From JBKECO01 sp047974745 (GTDB lineage Bacteria > Bacillota > Clostridia > Lachnospirales > Lachnospiraceae), in NCBI GenBank assembly GCA_047974745.1, contig JBKECO010000017.1, positions 45,771 to 109,770 of the forward strand: a stretch of DNA of 64,000 nucleotides, written 5' to 3'. How positions within the stretch are numbered: the stretch's first letter is position 1; every line of letters starts with the position of its first letter. Below are positions 55,544 to 64,000 of this stretch, piece after piece. The translations under genes and the position numbers were made by a program. The notes beneath the pieces were generated by a model. The model had not been told where the DNA came from, ran no database searches, and worked only from the letters and a program-made list of their open reading frames with translations.

Positions 55544-56605
55544 ATGAAATATGATATGGTCAAAATTTTGCAAAAAGCCGAATTGCTTACGGCTTCAGAT
55601 CTTCATATAACCGTTGGAAGACCACCTATTTTTCGAATACGAGGGGAATTGGTCAATGCAGGAGAAGATGCGCTGACTCCGGAGGATACGCAAGAGATCT
55701 GTAACAGCTTTATGGATGAAGCAAAAAAAGAACTATTTATGAAAGAAGGCCAGATTGATTTTTCCTGGTCCATGCCGGGCGTGAATCGGTACCGAATCAA
55801 TGTATATCGCCAGCGTTCGAGTTGTGCAGCTGCACTCCGAAGAATCAGCTCAGAAATTCCAACTATGGAAGAGTTGAATCTGCCGAACATTTTAAAAGAC
55901 CTGTCCATGAAGCCGCAGGGACTGATCTTGATCACAGGAGCGGCAGGCTCCGGGAAATCAACGACACTTGCAGCTATTTTGGGATATATAAACAAAAACC
56001 GCAACTGTCATGTTATAACAATAGAAGATCCAATTGAATATCTTCACCGCCATGATAAGAGCGTTGTAACGCAAAGAGAGATCGGGAGCGATACAGCAAG
56101 TGTGATAAAGGCGCTGCGGGCTGTTCTTCGTGAGGATCCAGACGTCATTCAGGTGGGGGAGCTATATGAGTTAGAGTCAATCAGTACTGCCATCAAAGCG
56201 GCAGAGACAGGGCACCTGGTTCTCTCCAGCATGTATACCTTGAATGCAGCACAGACGATTGACAGAGTCATTGACAGTTATCCGCCGCATCTGCAGCATC
56301 AGATACGCAGCCAGCTGGCCAACGTACTGCAGGCAATTATCTGTCAGCAATTACTGCCTTCGGCTGACGGAACACGACTCGTTCCTGCGCTTGAGATCAT
56401 GCTGAACAACGATATTGCAAAAAAATTGATCCGAGAAGGAGAACATGAGCATTTGGATCAGGTGCTGAATGACAACATTCGAAACGGAATGATGCCAATG
56501 GACTATGCACTTGCTGAATTGGTCAAGAGTGGTGAGATCACGCAAGACATAGCATACCAAAACTGCACAGATGTGGACAGATTTGAGAAATATATCACAA
56601 TTTAG
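55544..56605 (+). CDS. pilT: PilT-like type IV pilus ATPase, variant motifs
   Basis: A 353-residue retraction-ATPase-like protein. The N-terminal PAS-like domain (ASDLHITVGRPPIFRIRGEL) and the RecA core are typical: Walker A GAAGSGKST (132-140), Asp box TIEDPIEY (159-166). Walker B REDPDVIQVGEL is kept, but the next residues are YELES instead of RDLET, and the His box TGHLVLSSMYT has Tyr231 where the second His is expected. No other type IV pilus gene is nearby, and the Tad locus uses its own ATPase. AAAGGAG precedes the ATG. Confidence 0.85.
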   Translation: MKYDMVKILQKAELLTASDLHITVGRPPIFRIRGELVNAGEDALTPEDTQEICNSFMDEAKKELFMKEGQIDFSWSMPGVNRYRINVYRQRSSCAAALRRISSEIPTMEELNLPNILKDLSMKPQGLILITGAAGSGKSTTLAAILGYINKNRNCHVITIEDPIEYLHRHDKSVVTQREIGSDTASVIKALRAVLREDPDVIQVGELYELESISTAIKAAETGHLVLSSMYTLNAAQTIDRVIDSYPPHLQHQIRSQLANVLQAIICQQLLPSADGTRLVPALEIMLNNDIAKKLIREGEHEHLDQVLNDNIRNGMMPMDYALAELVKSGEITQDIAYQNCTDVDRFEKYITI

Positions 56606-56738
56606 ACGGTATCAAATGAAATTATATTCATTGTCTTACAATTTCGGAAATTGTAAAAGCGGACGGATTGTTTGTTGTATTTTCTTACAAAGTATAGTAG
56701 GATAAAAATAAACATTTGGTATGAAAGGGAAGAAAAGT

Positions 56739-57671
56739 ATGTTGAAATTAATTATCATTGCTATCATTTTTATTATTATACTGATCATTTTAGCAAGCTG
56801 TGTCAAAATCGTTCCACAGGCACATGCCCTCGTTGTAGAAAGAGTTGGTGCATACCTTGCAACTTGGAGTGTAGGACTTCATTTCAGACTGCCATTCTTT
56901 GATCGAATCGCAAAGCATGTGAATCTGAAAGAGCAGGTTGTTGATTTTCCACCTCAGCCAGTGATTACAAAAGATAATGTTACCATGCAGATCGACACCG
57001 TAGTCTATTTCCAGATCACAGATCCAAAATTGTATGCTTATGGTGTAGAAAATCCGATCATGGCCATCGAGAATCTGACAGCAACGACATTGCGTAATAT
57101 CATCGGTGATCTTGAACTGGATGAAACACTTACCTCTAGAGAAACCATCAATACACAGATGCGTTCCTCACTTGATATTGCTACAGATCCTTGGGGAATC
57201 AAGGTCAACCGTGTAGAGTTAAAAAATATTACTCCACCTGCAGCAATTCAGGATGCGATGGAAAAACAGATGAAGGCAGAGCGTGAACGAAGAGAATCCA
57301 TCCTTCGTGCAGAAGGTGAGAAGAAATCCACGATTCTTGTTGCAGAAGGAAAGAAACAGTCTGCGATCCTTGATGCTGAAGCTGAAAAACAGGCAGCGAT
57401 CCTGCGTGCTGAGGCTCATAAAGAAGCAACCATCCGTGAAGCAGAAGGACAGGCAGAGGCGATCTTAAAGATACAGCATGCGAATGCAGATGGACTCGTA
57501 TTTTTGAAAGAAGCAGCACCTGATGAGAGCGTGCTGACACTGAAGAAGCTGGAAGCATTTGCCAAGGCGGCGGATGGAAAATCAACAAAGATCATAATTC
57601 CATCTGAAATTCAGGGCATTGCAGGTCTGGTAAAATCTTTGACAGAAGTTGCAAAAGAAGAAGAGAAGTAA
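56739..57671 (+). CDS. SPFH/stomatin-like membrane protein
   Basis: A 310-residue protein: N-terminal membrane helix (about 4-20), SPFH domain (23-185; VPQAHALVVERVGAYLATW, DTVVYFQITDPKLYAYGVENP, DPWGIKVNRVELKNI), and a helical tail of five 11-residue repeats (187-241) before a C-terminal helix. The group, including QmcA, builds oligomeric caps at membranes and modulates proteases such as FtsH. ATG 56739 is preferred because GGGAAG lies 6 nt upstream. It is followed by a hairpin and argF; no NfeD partner gene is adjacent. Confidence 0.9.
   Translation: MLKLIIIAIIFIIILIILASCVKIVPQAHALVVERVGAYLATWSVGLHFRLPFFDRIAKHVNLKEQVVDFPPQPVITKDNVTMQIDTVVYFQITDPKLYAYGVENPIMAIENLTATTLRNIIGDLELDETLTSRETINTQMRSSLDIATDPWGIKVNRVELKNITPPAAIQDAMEKQMKAERERRESILRAEGEKKSTILVAEGKKQSAILDAEAEKQAAILRAEAHKEATIREAEGQAEAILKIQHANADGLVFLKEAAPDESVLTLKKLEAFAKAADGKSTKIIIPSEIQGIAGLVKSLTEVAKEEEK
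57297..57461 (+). repeat. Five 33-bp units encoding hendecad repeats in the SPFH gene
   Basis: The protein repeats the pattern (S/T/A)ILxAExEKxS/A five times with period 11 (residues 187-241): an undecatad coiled coil. The DNA units are related but diverged, so it is an old duplication. Confidence 0.75.
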
Positions 57672-57701
57672 TAGAATAGGATTTATCCTACTATGGAATA
57701 G

Positions 57702-57732
57702 GGCTGTCTCCTTGTGGGGACGGCCTGATTTT
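57702..57732 (+). terminator. Terminator between the SPFH gene and argF
   Basis: A 10-bp stem with two G-U pairs (57702-57711 with 57716-57725), TTGT loop, then TGATTTT. The T tract is poor, so some read-through into argF is likely. Confidence 0.55.
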
Positions 57733-57751
57733 AATTTGCCGGAGGTATTTC

Positions 57752-58738
57752 ATGAATTTTAAAGGAAAAAGTTTTTTAAAGCTTATGGATTTTTCTAAGG
57801 AGGAGATCATTTATCTGATCGATCTGGCAGAAAAACTAAAGAACGAGAAGAAAGCAAACATTCCACATGCGCTGCTGACTGGGAAAAATATTGCACTCAT
57901 TTTTGAAAAAACAAGTACACGTACCAGATGTGCTTTTGAAGTCGCAGCCTTTGACCTGGGCATGCACACGACTTACCTGGATCCCACAGGTTCGCAGATT
58001 GGGAAAAAAGAAAGCATCGCTGATACAGCGAGAGTTCTGGGTCGTATGTATGATGGTATAGAATATCGGGGATTTGAGCAGCCTATCGTAGAAACGCTTG
58101 CTGAATTTGCCGGAGTTCCAGTCTGGAATGGCCTGACCAATGAGTTTCATCCAACGCAGATGCTGGCAGACATGCTGACGATTCGTGAGCATTTTGGAAA
58201 GCTTGAAGGACTTCGCTTTGTATATATGGGAGATGCCCGTTTTAACATGGGGAATTCCCTGATGGTCACCTGCGCAAAACTGGGACTTCATTTTGTTGCC
58301 TGTACCAAAGCCAACTATTTTCCGAAGGAGGAGCTGGTGTCCTATTGCAAAAAAGAAGCTCAGATCAGCGGAGGTTCGGTGACACTGACGGAACATACAG
58401 AAGACATAAAGGGTAGTGATGTGATCTATACAGATGTCTGGGTCTCTATGGGAGAACCACAGGAAATCTGGGAAGAAAGGATTCAGGATCTTTTGCCATA
58501 TCAAGTCACACAAGAGATTATGGATCTCGCAGGAGAAGCAGCTATCTTTATGCATTGCTTACCGGCATTTCATGATCAGAAAACAACAATTGGTAAAGAG
58601 GTGTATGCAAAATTCGGTCTCTCAGAAATCGAAGTCACAGATGAGGTGTTCGAGGGCCCTAGGTCGGTAGTCTTTGATGAGGCAGAGAATCGTATGCATA
58701 CGATAAAAGCGGTCATGTTAGCAACTCTGGGAGAGTGA
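57752..58738 (+). CDS. argF: Ornithine carbamoyltransferase
   Basis: A 328-residue enzyme joining ornithine and carbamoyl phosphate to citrulline. The carbamoyl-phosphate motif STRTR (in [14 protein letters not shown]), HPTQ, the DVWVSMGE region and the ornithine motif HCLPAF are present, and ending with [14 protein letters not shown] is typical. CCGGAGG lies before the ATG. It could be biosynthetic (argF) or part of the deiminase route (arcB); no arginine genes lie beside it. birA follows after 4 nt. Confidence 0.95.
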   Translation: MNFKGKSFLKLMDFSKEEIIYLIDLAEKLKNEKKANIPHALLTGKNIALIFEKTSTRTRCAFEVAAFDLGMHTTYLDPTGSQIGKKESIADTARVLGRMYDGIEYRGFEQPIVETLAEFAGVPVWNGLTNEFHPTQMLADMLTIREHFGKLEGLRFVYMGDARFNMGNSLMVTCAKLGLHFVACTKANYFPKEELVSYCKKEAQISGGSVTLTEHTEDIKGSDVIYTDVWVSMGEPQEIWEERIQDLLPYQVTQEIMDLAGEAAIFMHCLPAFHDQKTTIGKEVYAKFGLSEIEVTDEVFEGPRSVVFDEAENRMHTIKAVMLATLGE

Positions 58739-58742
58739 GTCT

Positions 58743-59717
58743 TTGAGAAGTAAAATTTTATCAGCCCTAAAAGCATGCAATGGGTTTGTATCAGGCCAGG
58801 AGCTTTGTGAACAGCTGGGCGTATCAAGAACAGCAGTATGGAAAGAGATCAAAAAGCTTCAAACCAAAGGGTATCAGATCGAAGCGGTATCTAATAGAGG
58901 ATATCGCCTTCTGCATGTTCCAGATATCTTGAGCAGGGAGGAAATTTTGAGCTCCGTCAAGGCAGAGTGGACTGCAAAAGAGGTGTACTATGTGGAATCC
59001 ATTGATTCCACAAATACAAGAGCAAAGCAGCTTGCTGAATCCGGAAGCGGACATGGAACCCTTATAGTCGCTGAAGAACAGCTCTTTGGTCGTGGTCGTC
59101 GTGGCAGAGAATGGAAATCGGAAAAAGGAAGTGGTATCTATATGACCCTCCTTTTAAAACCGGACTTTTCGCCTCATTCAGCAGGTATGATTACGCTTGT
59201 GACAGCAATGGCGGTCGTAAAATCTCTTCAGAGTGATTTTGAGATTCCGGCACTGATAAAATGGCCGAATGACATTGTACTAAATGGGAAAAAAATATGT
59301 GGAATACTAACAGAGCTCAGTGCTGAAATCGACTATATCAATTACCTGGTCATCGGTATCGGAATCAATGTTTCCAATGACAATTTTCCGGATGAACTGA
59401 CATCAGCAACTTCAATTCTATCTGAGACTGGTATAACAATACGACGAGCAGATTTAATTGCATCGATACTGAGTCATTTTGAGAGGTATTACAGTAGTTT
59501 TTTACTGACGATGGATCTGACAGGAATCTATAAGGAATATAATCATTATCTGGCAAATCGAGACCAGAAGGTCGTAGTACATGATCCACAGGAATCCTAT
59601 GAAGGGCTTGCAAAAGGTGTCACCTCAAGGGGTGAGCTGATTGTTGATACATGGGAATCCCGAAGACTCGTAACAGCTGGCGAGGTCTCCATACGAGGCA
59701 TCTACGGATATTTGTAG
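58743..59717 (+). CDS. birA: Bifunctional biotin ligase/biotin operon repressor
   Basis: A 324-residue protein: an N-terminal winged helix (residues 1-60; SGQELCEQLGVSRTAVWKEIKKLQ), the ligase domain with EEQLFGRGRRGREWKS, KWPNDIVLNGKKICGIL and a C-terminal SH3-like domain. It makes biotinyl-AMP and attaches biotin to carboxylases; the DNA-binding domain suggests also repression of biotin genes. It starts with TTG 58743 only 4 nt after argF. Confidence 0.94.
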   Translation: MRSKILSALKACNGFVSGQELCEQLGVSRTAVWKEIKKLQTKGYQIEAVSNRGYRLLHVPDILSREEILSSVKAEWTAKEVYYVESIDSTNTRAKQLAESGSGHGTLIVAEEQLFGRGRRGREWKSEKGSGIYMTLLLKPDFSPHSAGMITLVTAMAVVKSLQSDFEIPALIKWPNDIVLNGKKICGILTELSAEIDYINYLVIGIGINVSNDNFPDELTSATSILSETGITIRRADLIASILSHFERYYSSFLLTMDLTGIYKEYNHYLANRDQKVVVHDPQESYEGLAKGVTSRGELIVDTWESRRLVTAGEVSIRGIYGYL

Positions 59718-59759
59718 AAAAATGGTATCTAACACAATTTAGCAATATTGGAGTAAATT

Positions 59760-60092
59760 ATGCAAGAAGAAATCGTACTTTGTGCAGCCAGCACATACGA
59801 ACAGAAGTATTATCTGAATGAAATATTTGACGGACTGCCACACAGTGTAAAGGACGAACTCAAGGTAATGTGCGTCCTGTTTACGGAGGATGTAGGTGGA
59901 GTCATAGAGCTTGTCTATAATGAAGAAGGAGAGCTGGAATTTCGAACCTCCTTTGACGAGACAGATTATCTCTATGATGAAATTGGAAGCGCTTTAAAAG
60001 TAAAGGATCTTCAAAGAAGTAAAAAAGATTTATTGGAATCCTTACAGATTTTTTACCAGGTCATTGTACTGGGACAATTTGAGGAGGAATGA
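59760..60092 (+). CDS. Conserved small protein (DUF6145-like)
   Basis: A 110-residue protein of mixed fold with regular acidic stretches (KYYLNEIFDGLPHSVKDELKVMCVLFTEDVGGVIEL, DETDYLYDEIGSALKV). No signal or membrane helix. I recall such proteins between birA and coaX in Lachnospiraceae under the name DUF6145, unverified. Its stop overlaps the region of the coaX ribosome site, so expression is linked with coaX. Confidence 0.65.
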   Translation: MQEEIVLCAASTYEQKYYLNEIFDGLPHSVKDELKVMCVLFTEDVGGVIELVYNEEGELEFRTSFDETDYLYDEIGSALKVKDLQRSKKDLLESLQIFYQVIVLGQFEEE

Positions 60093-60095
60093 CAT

Positions 60096-60866
60096 ATGCT
60101 GCTTACAATTGATGTTGGCAATACAAATCTGACGTTTGGTGTATTTGATAAGGACGTCTTAAAAACTACATTTCGAATGACAACACAGACACCCCGTACT
60201 TCTGATGAATACGGAATCTGTATCATTGATCTTTTGGAATGCAACGCAATTAAAAAAACGGATATTGATGATATCATTATTGCATCTGTTGTACCGAATT
60301 TGATGCATTCTCTTTTCAGTGCCTGCATCAAATATCTGGGAATCAAAGCTATCAATATCGGACCTGGAATCAAAACAGGAATCAAGGTCGTGACGGAAAA
60401 TCCAAAACAGATCGGAGCAGATCGTATCGTAGATGCTGCCGGTGCATATGGAATTTATGGAGGTCCTGTGCTCGTTCTGGATTTTGGAACAGCAACTACC
60501 TATGATATGGTCGATGAATCCGGTGCATTTATCGCCGGAGTAACAGCACCTGGAATTCGTACCAGTGCAAAGGCATTGTGGCAGGATGCTGCAAAGCTGC
60601 CTGAAATAGAGATTCGTAAACCGGCTAGCATCATGGCACAGGAAACAATATCCAGTATGCAGGCAGGCCTTGTATTTGGCCAGATTGGACAGACAGAGTA
60701 TATAGTGAAACATATGATACAGGAATCTGGTTTTTCAAAAGTAAAAGTCATTGCAACAGGTGGCCTTGGAAGAATTATCGCACAGGAGACCAAAAGCATT
60801 GATATCTATGATCCGACCCTAACACTGACAGGACTAAGATTAATCTATGAGAAACAAAATGCATAG
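60096..60866 (+). CDS. coaX: Type III pantothenate kinase
   Basis: A 256-residue ASKHA-fold kinase, first step of coenzyme A synthesis. It begins [17 protein letters not shown], and shows [36 protein letters not shown] and [19 protein letters not shown] precedes the ATG. Its overlap with the previous gene's ribosome region and the close placing of dus suggest a birA-coaX-dus transcript. Confidence 0.95.
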   Translation: MLLTIDVGNTNLTFGVFDKDVLKTTFRMTTQTPRTSDEYGICIIDLLECNAIKKTDIDDIIIASVVPNLMHSLFSACIKYLGIKAINIGPGIKTGIKVVTENPKQIGADRIVDAAGAYGIYGGPVLVLDFGTATTYDMVDESGAFIAGVTAPGIRTSAKALWQDAAKLPEIEIRKPASIMAQETISSMQAGLVFGQIGQTEYIVKHMIQESGFSKVKVIATGGLGRIIAQETKSIDIYDPTLTLTGLRLIYEKQNA

Positions 60867-60888
60867 TGGATCATTCTGGAGGTGAAAG

Positions 60889-61869
60889 ATGAATGAACTT
60901 CAGATTGGCAATGTTATTTTGCCAAATAATCTGATACTGGCTCCAATGGCAGGCGTGACTGACCTGCCATTTCGTATTTTATGCAAAGAAAAAGGAGCGG
61001 GACTGCTCTGTATGGAAATGATCAGTGCAAAAGCGATTCTATACAACAATAGAAACACAGAGGAGCTGCTGACGATAAACGAAAGAGAGCACCCCATCGC
61101 ATTACAGCTTTTCGGTTCCGATCCGGATATCGTAAGCGAAATTGCGAAACGGATCGAAGAACGTCCTTTTGACATTCTAGATATCAATATGGGATGTCCA
61201 ATGCCAAAGATCGTAAATAATGGGGATGGATCTGCACTTATGAAACAACCACTGCTGGCAGGAAAAATCATCGAAAAGACCGCCAGGGCTATCAAGAAGC
61301 CAGTAACGATCAAAATCAGGAAAGGATTCGATGATGAGCATGTCAATGCGGTAGAAATAGCTAAAATCGCAGAACAATGTGGAGCAGCTGCGATAACGGT
61401 TCACGGAAGAACAAGAGAGCAGTATTACTCCGGCAAGGCAGACTGGGATATCATTAGGCAAGTCAAAGAAGCTGTCTCGATACCAGTTATCGGAAATGGA
61501 GATCTCACAGATGCCTCCTCAGCGCGGAGCATGAAGCAGCAGACCAACTGCGATGGTTTTATGGTCGGACGAGCAGTACAGGGCAATCCATGGATCTTTG
61601 AGCAGATCCTGCATGAACTTAATACCGGAGAAAAACTTGAAATCCCCTCGATTTCAGTCATGATCGATACCATGCTTCGCCATGCAAGACTCCTAATGGA
61701 GTATAAAGGGGAATATACAGGGATCCGTGAAATGCGAAAGCATGCGACCTGGTATACCAGTGGATATCGCAATTCCGCCAGGCTGCGAGGGAAAATCAAT
61801 TCCATCGAAAGCTACGAGGAACTAGAAATACTTTTTCAGGAAGCATTAGAACTGAATCAATTACAATAG
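60889..61869 (+). CDS. dus: tRNA-dihydrouridine synthase (DusB family)
   Basis: A 326-residue FMN enzyme that reduces uridines in tRNA. Motifs: LAPMAGVTDLPFR, INMGCPMPKIVNNGDGSALM with the catalytic Cys, TVHGRTREQYYSGKADW, GNGDL and FMVGRAVQGNPWIF. GGAGGTG precedes the ATG. It is the last gene before the greA promoter. Confidence 0.95.
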   Translation: MNELQIGNVILPNNLILAPMAGVTDLPFRILCKEKGAGLLCMEMISAKAILYNNRNTEELLTINEREHPIALQLFGSDPDIVSEIAKRIEERPFDILDINMGCPMPKIVNNGDGSALMKQPLLAGKIIEKTARAIKKPVTIKIRKGFDDEHVNAVEIAKIAEQCGAAAITVHGRTREQYYSGKADWDIIRQVKEAVSIPVIGNGDLTDASSARSMKQQTNCDGFMVGRAVQGNPWIFEQILHELNTGEKLEIPSISVMIDTMLRHARLLMEYKGEYTGIREMRKHATWYTSGYRNSARLRGKINSIESYEELEILFQEALELNQLQ

Positions 61870-61882
61870 AAATAAGAAATCA

Positions 61883-61911
61883 TTGACATTTATTGATAAT
61901 TTAATTATAAT
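61883..61911 (+). promoter_or_regulatory. Consensus-perfect promoter of greA/lysS
   Basis: TTGACA (61883-61888), exactly 17 bp, TATAAT (61906-61911), all 12 bases match. Transcription is predicted to begin near 61918, giving a leader of about 104 nt that contains the hairpin at 61947-61982. Confidence 0.88.
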
Positions 61912-61946
61912 ATTGAAATTGTCAGAAGTTATTTTTACATAGAATC

Positions 61947-61982
61947 AGCCTGGATTGGATGAAATGTCCAAACAGGCTTTTT
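61947..61982 (+). terminator. Leader terminator/attenuator of greA
   Basis: AGCCTG-GA-TTGGA (61947-61959) pairs with TCCAA-A-CAGGCT (61967-61978); two helices (6 and 5 bp) with a small internal loop, a 7-nt loop TGAAATG, then four more T. It lies between the greA promoter and the greA start codon, so it is an attenuator rather than the end of the dus unit, though it could also serve for that. Confidence 0.75.
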
Positions 61983-62021
61983 AGAAGTTATGAATCTATA
62001 CTAAAGAAGGGTTGATACGAC

Positions 62022-62501
62022 ATGGACAAGAAAAATATCTTAACGTACCAGGGATTACAGAAGCTGGAAGATGAATTACAAGAGCTGAAAGTAGTTAGCA
62101 GAAAAGAAGTTGCACAGAAAATCAAAGAGGCCAGAGAGCAGGGCGATTTATCTGAAAATGCTGAGTATGATGCTGCAAAAGATGAGCAGAGGGACATTGA
62201 GACCAGAATAGAAGAAATTGAAAAAATCCTGAAAAATGCCGAGGTAGTTGTTGAGGAAGAGGTTGAACTCGACAAAATCAGCATTGGATGCTTAGTTCGC
62301 ATCCTTGATTGCGAATATAATGAAGAACTAGAATACAAGATAGTAGGCTCTACTGAAGCAAACAGCTTAAAGGGAAAGATTTCCAACGAATCACCAGTCG
62401 GACATGCTCTAATGGGTGCTAAAGTGGGAGAAACCGTAACAGCAGAAACACAAGTAGGAGCATTATCATATAAAGTGCTTGAAATTCAACGAGCCTTTTA
62501 A
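62022..62501 (+). CDS. greA: Transcription elongation factor GreA
   Basis: A 159-residue factor that rescues backtracked RNA polymerase. The N-terminal coiled coil contains the acidic tip as AREQGDLSENAEYDAAKDEQ, and the C-terminal FKBP-like domain ends with SYKVLEIQ. AAGAAGGG lies 10 nt before ATG 62022. lysS follows after 30 nt, the greA-lysS order common in clostridia. Confidence 0.96.
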   Translation: MDKKNILTYQGLQKLEDELQELKVVSRKEVAQKIKEAREQGDLSENAEYDAAKDEQRDIETRIEEIEKILKNAEVVVEEEVELDKISIGCLVRILDCEYNEELEYKIVGSTEANSLKGKISNESPVGHALMGAKVGETVTAETQVGALSYKVLEIQRAF

Positions 62502-62531
62502 ATTTCAGCACATAACAAATTTGGAGGAAAT

Positions 62532-64000
62532 ATGGCAGAACAGAACAATGTACAGGAGCAGGACATCAATCAACTGTTAAAAGTACGTCGTGAAAAACTT
62601 GCAGAGCTACAGTCAAATGGAAAGGATCCATTTGAAATTACAAAATATGATGTTTCGCATCACAGCATTGAGATCAAAGAAAATTATGATCAGCTAGAAG
62701 GCCATACAGTTACAATAGCAGGAAGAATGATGTTCAAGCGAGTTATGGGAAAAGCTTCTTTTTGCAATATATCTGATATCAAGGGAAATATACAATGCTA
62801 TGTAGCAAGAGACAGCATTGGAGAAGAATCCTACAAGGATTTTAAGAAATATGATGTTGGAGATATTCTCGGTATTAAGGGAGAAGTATTTACAACAAAA
62901 ACAGGGGAGATATCCATCCATGCTTCATCGGTTCTTTTGCTTTCAAAAAGTCTGCAGATTCTCCCAGAAAAGTTCCATGGACTGACAGATACAGACACCA
63001 GATATAGACAACGATACGTAGATCTGATCATGAACGCAGAAGTCAAGGACACCTTCATCAAACGCTCGAAGGTTATCAGCAGTATTCGAAACTATCTTGC
63101 AAAAGAAAATTTTATGGAAGTTGAAACACCTATGCTCGTATCCAATGCAGGAGGTGCAGCAGCAAGACCATTTAATACGCATTTCAATGCACTGGATGAA
63201 GATCTCAAATTAAGAATTTCGTTAGAGCTCTACCTAAAAAGGCTGATCGTTGGAGGACTGGAAAGGGTATACGAAATCGGACGCGTGTTCAGGAATGAAG
63301 GCCTAGATACAAGGCATAATCCGGAATTTACATTAATGGAACTATACCAGGCATACACTGACTACTATGGAATGATGGATCTTACGGAAAACATGTACCG
63401 CTATGTAGCCAAAGAAGTAACAGGTGCAGAAATAGTACCATATGGCGAGCACATGATCGACCTCTCTAAACCATTTGAACGTATGACCATGGTGGATGCT
63501 GTAAAAAAATATGCAGATATCGACTTCAATGAAATAAAGACTACAGAAGAAGCAAAGGCTTTGGCAGACAAGCTCCACATAGAGTACGAGACTCGTCATG
63601 AAAAGGGTGATATCCTCAATCTTCTATTTGAAGAATATGTAGAAGAGCACTTGATTCAACCAACCTTTATCATGGACCATCCCATTGAAATCTCACCTCT
63701 CACAAAGAAAAAGCCAGAAAACCCTGACTACGTTGAGCGTTTCGAGCTATTTATCAATGGTTGGGAAATGGCCAACGCATACTCTGAGCTCAACGATCCC
63801 ATTGACCAGAGAGCTCGCTTTGAAGCACAGGAAAAACTCTTTGCCGCTGGAGACGAAGAAGCAAATCATCTCGATGAAGACTTCCTGAACGCACTCTGCG
63901 TAGGAATGCCACCAACCGGTGGAATCGGCTATGGTATCGATAGATTGGTGATGATTTTGACGAATTCACCAGCGATCAGAGATGTGCTGCTGTTCCCGAC
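62532..64000 (+). CDS. lysS: Lysyl-tRNA synthetase, class II (partial at window end)
   Basis: Frame open from ATG 62532 (TTGGAGG upstream) to the last base; 489 full codons are visible. The N-terminal OB fold binds the anticodon (GRMMFKRVMGKASFCNI). Motif 1 (EVETPMLVSNAGGAAARPF), motif 2 (RVFRNEGLDTRHNPEFT) and motif 3 (GIGYGIDRLVMI) of class II synthetases are present. Only the extreme C-terminus, possibly with an extension, lies beyond the window. Confidence 0.95.
   Translation, partial: MAEQNNVQEQDINQLLKVRREKLAELQSNGKDPFEITKYDVSHHSIEIKENYDQLEGHTVTIAGRMMFKRVMGKASFCNISDIKGNIQCYVARDSIGEESYKDFKKYDVGDILGIKGEVFTTKTGEISIHASSVLLLSKSLQILPEKFHGLTDTDTRYRQRYVDLIMNAEVKDTFIKRSKVISSIRNYLAKENFMEVETPMLVSNAGGAAARPFNTHFNALDEDLKLRISLELYLKRLIVGGLERVYEIGRVFRNEGLDTRHNPEFTLMELYQAYTDYYGMMDLTENMYRYVAKEVTGAEIVPYGEHMIDLSKPFERMTMVDAVKKYADIDFNEIKTTEEAKALADKLHIEYETRHEKGDILNLLFEEYVEEHLIQPTFIMDHPIEISPLTKKKPENPDYVERFELFINGWEMANAYSELNDPIDQRARFEAQEKLFAAGDEEANHLDEDFLNALCVGMPPTGGIGYGIDRLVMILTNSPAIRDVLLFP

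Overview
The window looks like the chromosome of an anaerobic, flagellated Gram-positive bacterium of the Clostridia, most probably Lachnospiraceae. The evidence is low to medium GC, AAGGAGG-type ribosome sites, frequent TTG/GTG starts, the set Sua5-LMWPTP-upp-comEB-atp, an oxygen-sensitive ribonucleotide reductase (NrdD), [FeFe]-hydrogenase maturases, a MecA-like protein, clostridial flagellin/FliS and a monoderm Flp/Tad pilus locus. The genus is not certain. Almost every gene is on the + strand; only a small ferredoxin, mecA and murG are on the - strand, each alone.

Layout. 0-7 kb: end of rpsF, then ssb, rpsR, nrdD, the c-di-AMP phosphodiesterase gdpP, rplI and dnaB (replication, nucleotide supply, ribosome). 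7-11 kb: ferredoxin and a DUF1858 redox protein, mecA, and a divergent transcript encoding a Ser/Thr kinase fused to a degenerate P-loop domain, a MinD-like protein and a small acidic protein. 11-15.8 kb: GH18 envelope protein, Sua5, a phosphatase-like protein lacking its catalytic cysteine, upp and comEB. 15.9-23 kb: complete F-type ATP synthase operon (atpZ-I-B-E-F-H-A-G-D-C) whose c subunit carries a Na+-type site. 23-26 kb: a structured leader RNA, then a TM1266-type regulator, hydE and hydG. 26-34.4 kb: coiled-coil protein, aconitase-family hydratase, AI-2E-type permease, TPR/P-loop protein and glgB.

34.5-39.4 kb is a flagellar block: a 964-residue possibly FliK-like protein, flagellin and FliS, with two sigma-D-like promoters of identical spacing. 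39.7-48.4 kb is a compact Tad/Flp pilus operon (CpaE-like, CpaF, TadB, TadC-like, Flp pilin, DUF5702, TadE-like, A24 peptidase, TadF-like, DUF6382-FHA). It is preceded by a strong promoter and a perfect 16-bp palindrome. 48.4-64 kb: rhomboid protease, flavodoxin-SCP2 fusion, HIT protein, murG (-), pgi, a secreted SH3/SleB cell-wall hydrolase, an orphan PilT-like ATPase, an SPFH protein, argF, birA, a small conserved protein, coaX, dus, greA and most of lysS.

Best leads for something new: (1) the leader before the hydE/hydG operon, where a nested helix set is followed by a terminator hairpin that also contains the Shine-Dalgarno; (2) the kinase/P-loop module at 8.8-11 kb, whose only well-placed start codon is ATA; (3) a greA leader that resembles in layout the E. 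coli GraL attenuator; (4) the Tad locus, with its palindrome, a TadE-like pilin fused to a Cys/His domain and an FHA protein lacking the usual Arg. All functional statements come from reading the sequence and from family knowledge; no searches were run.
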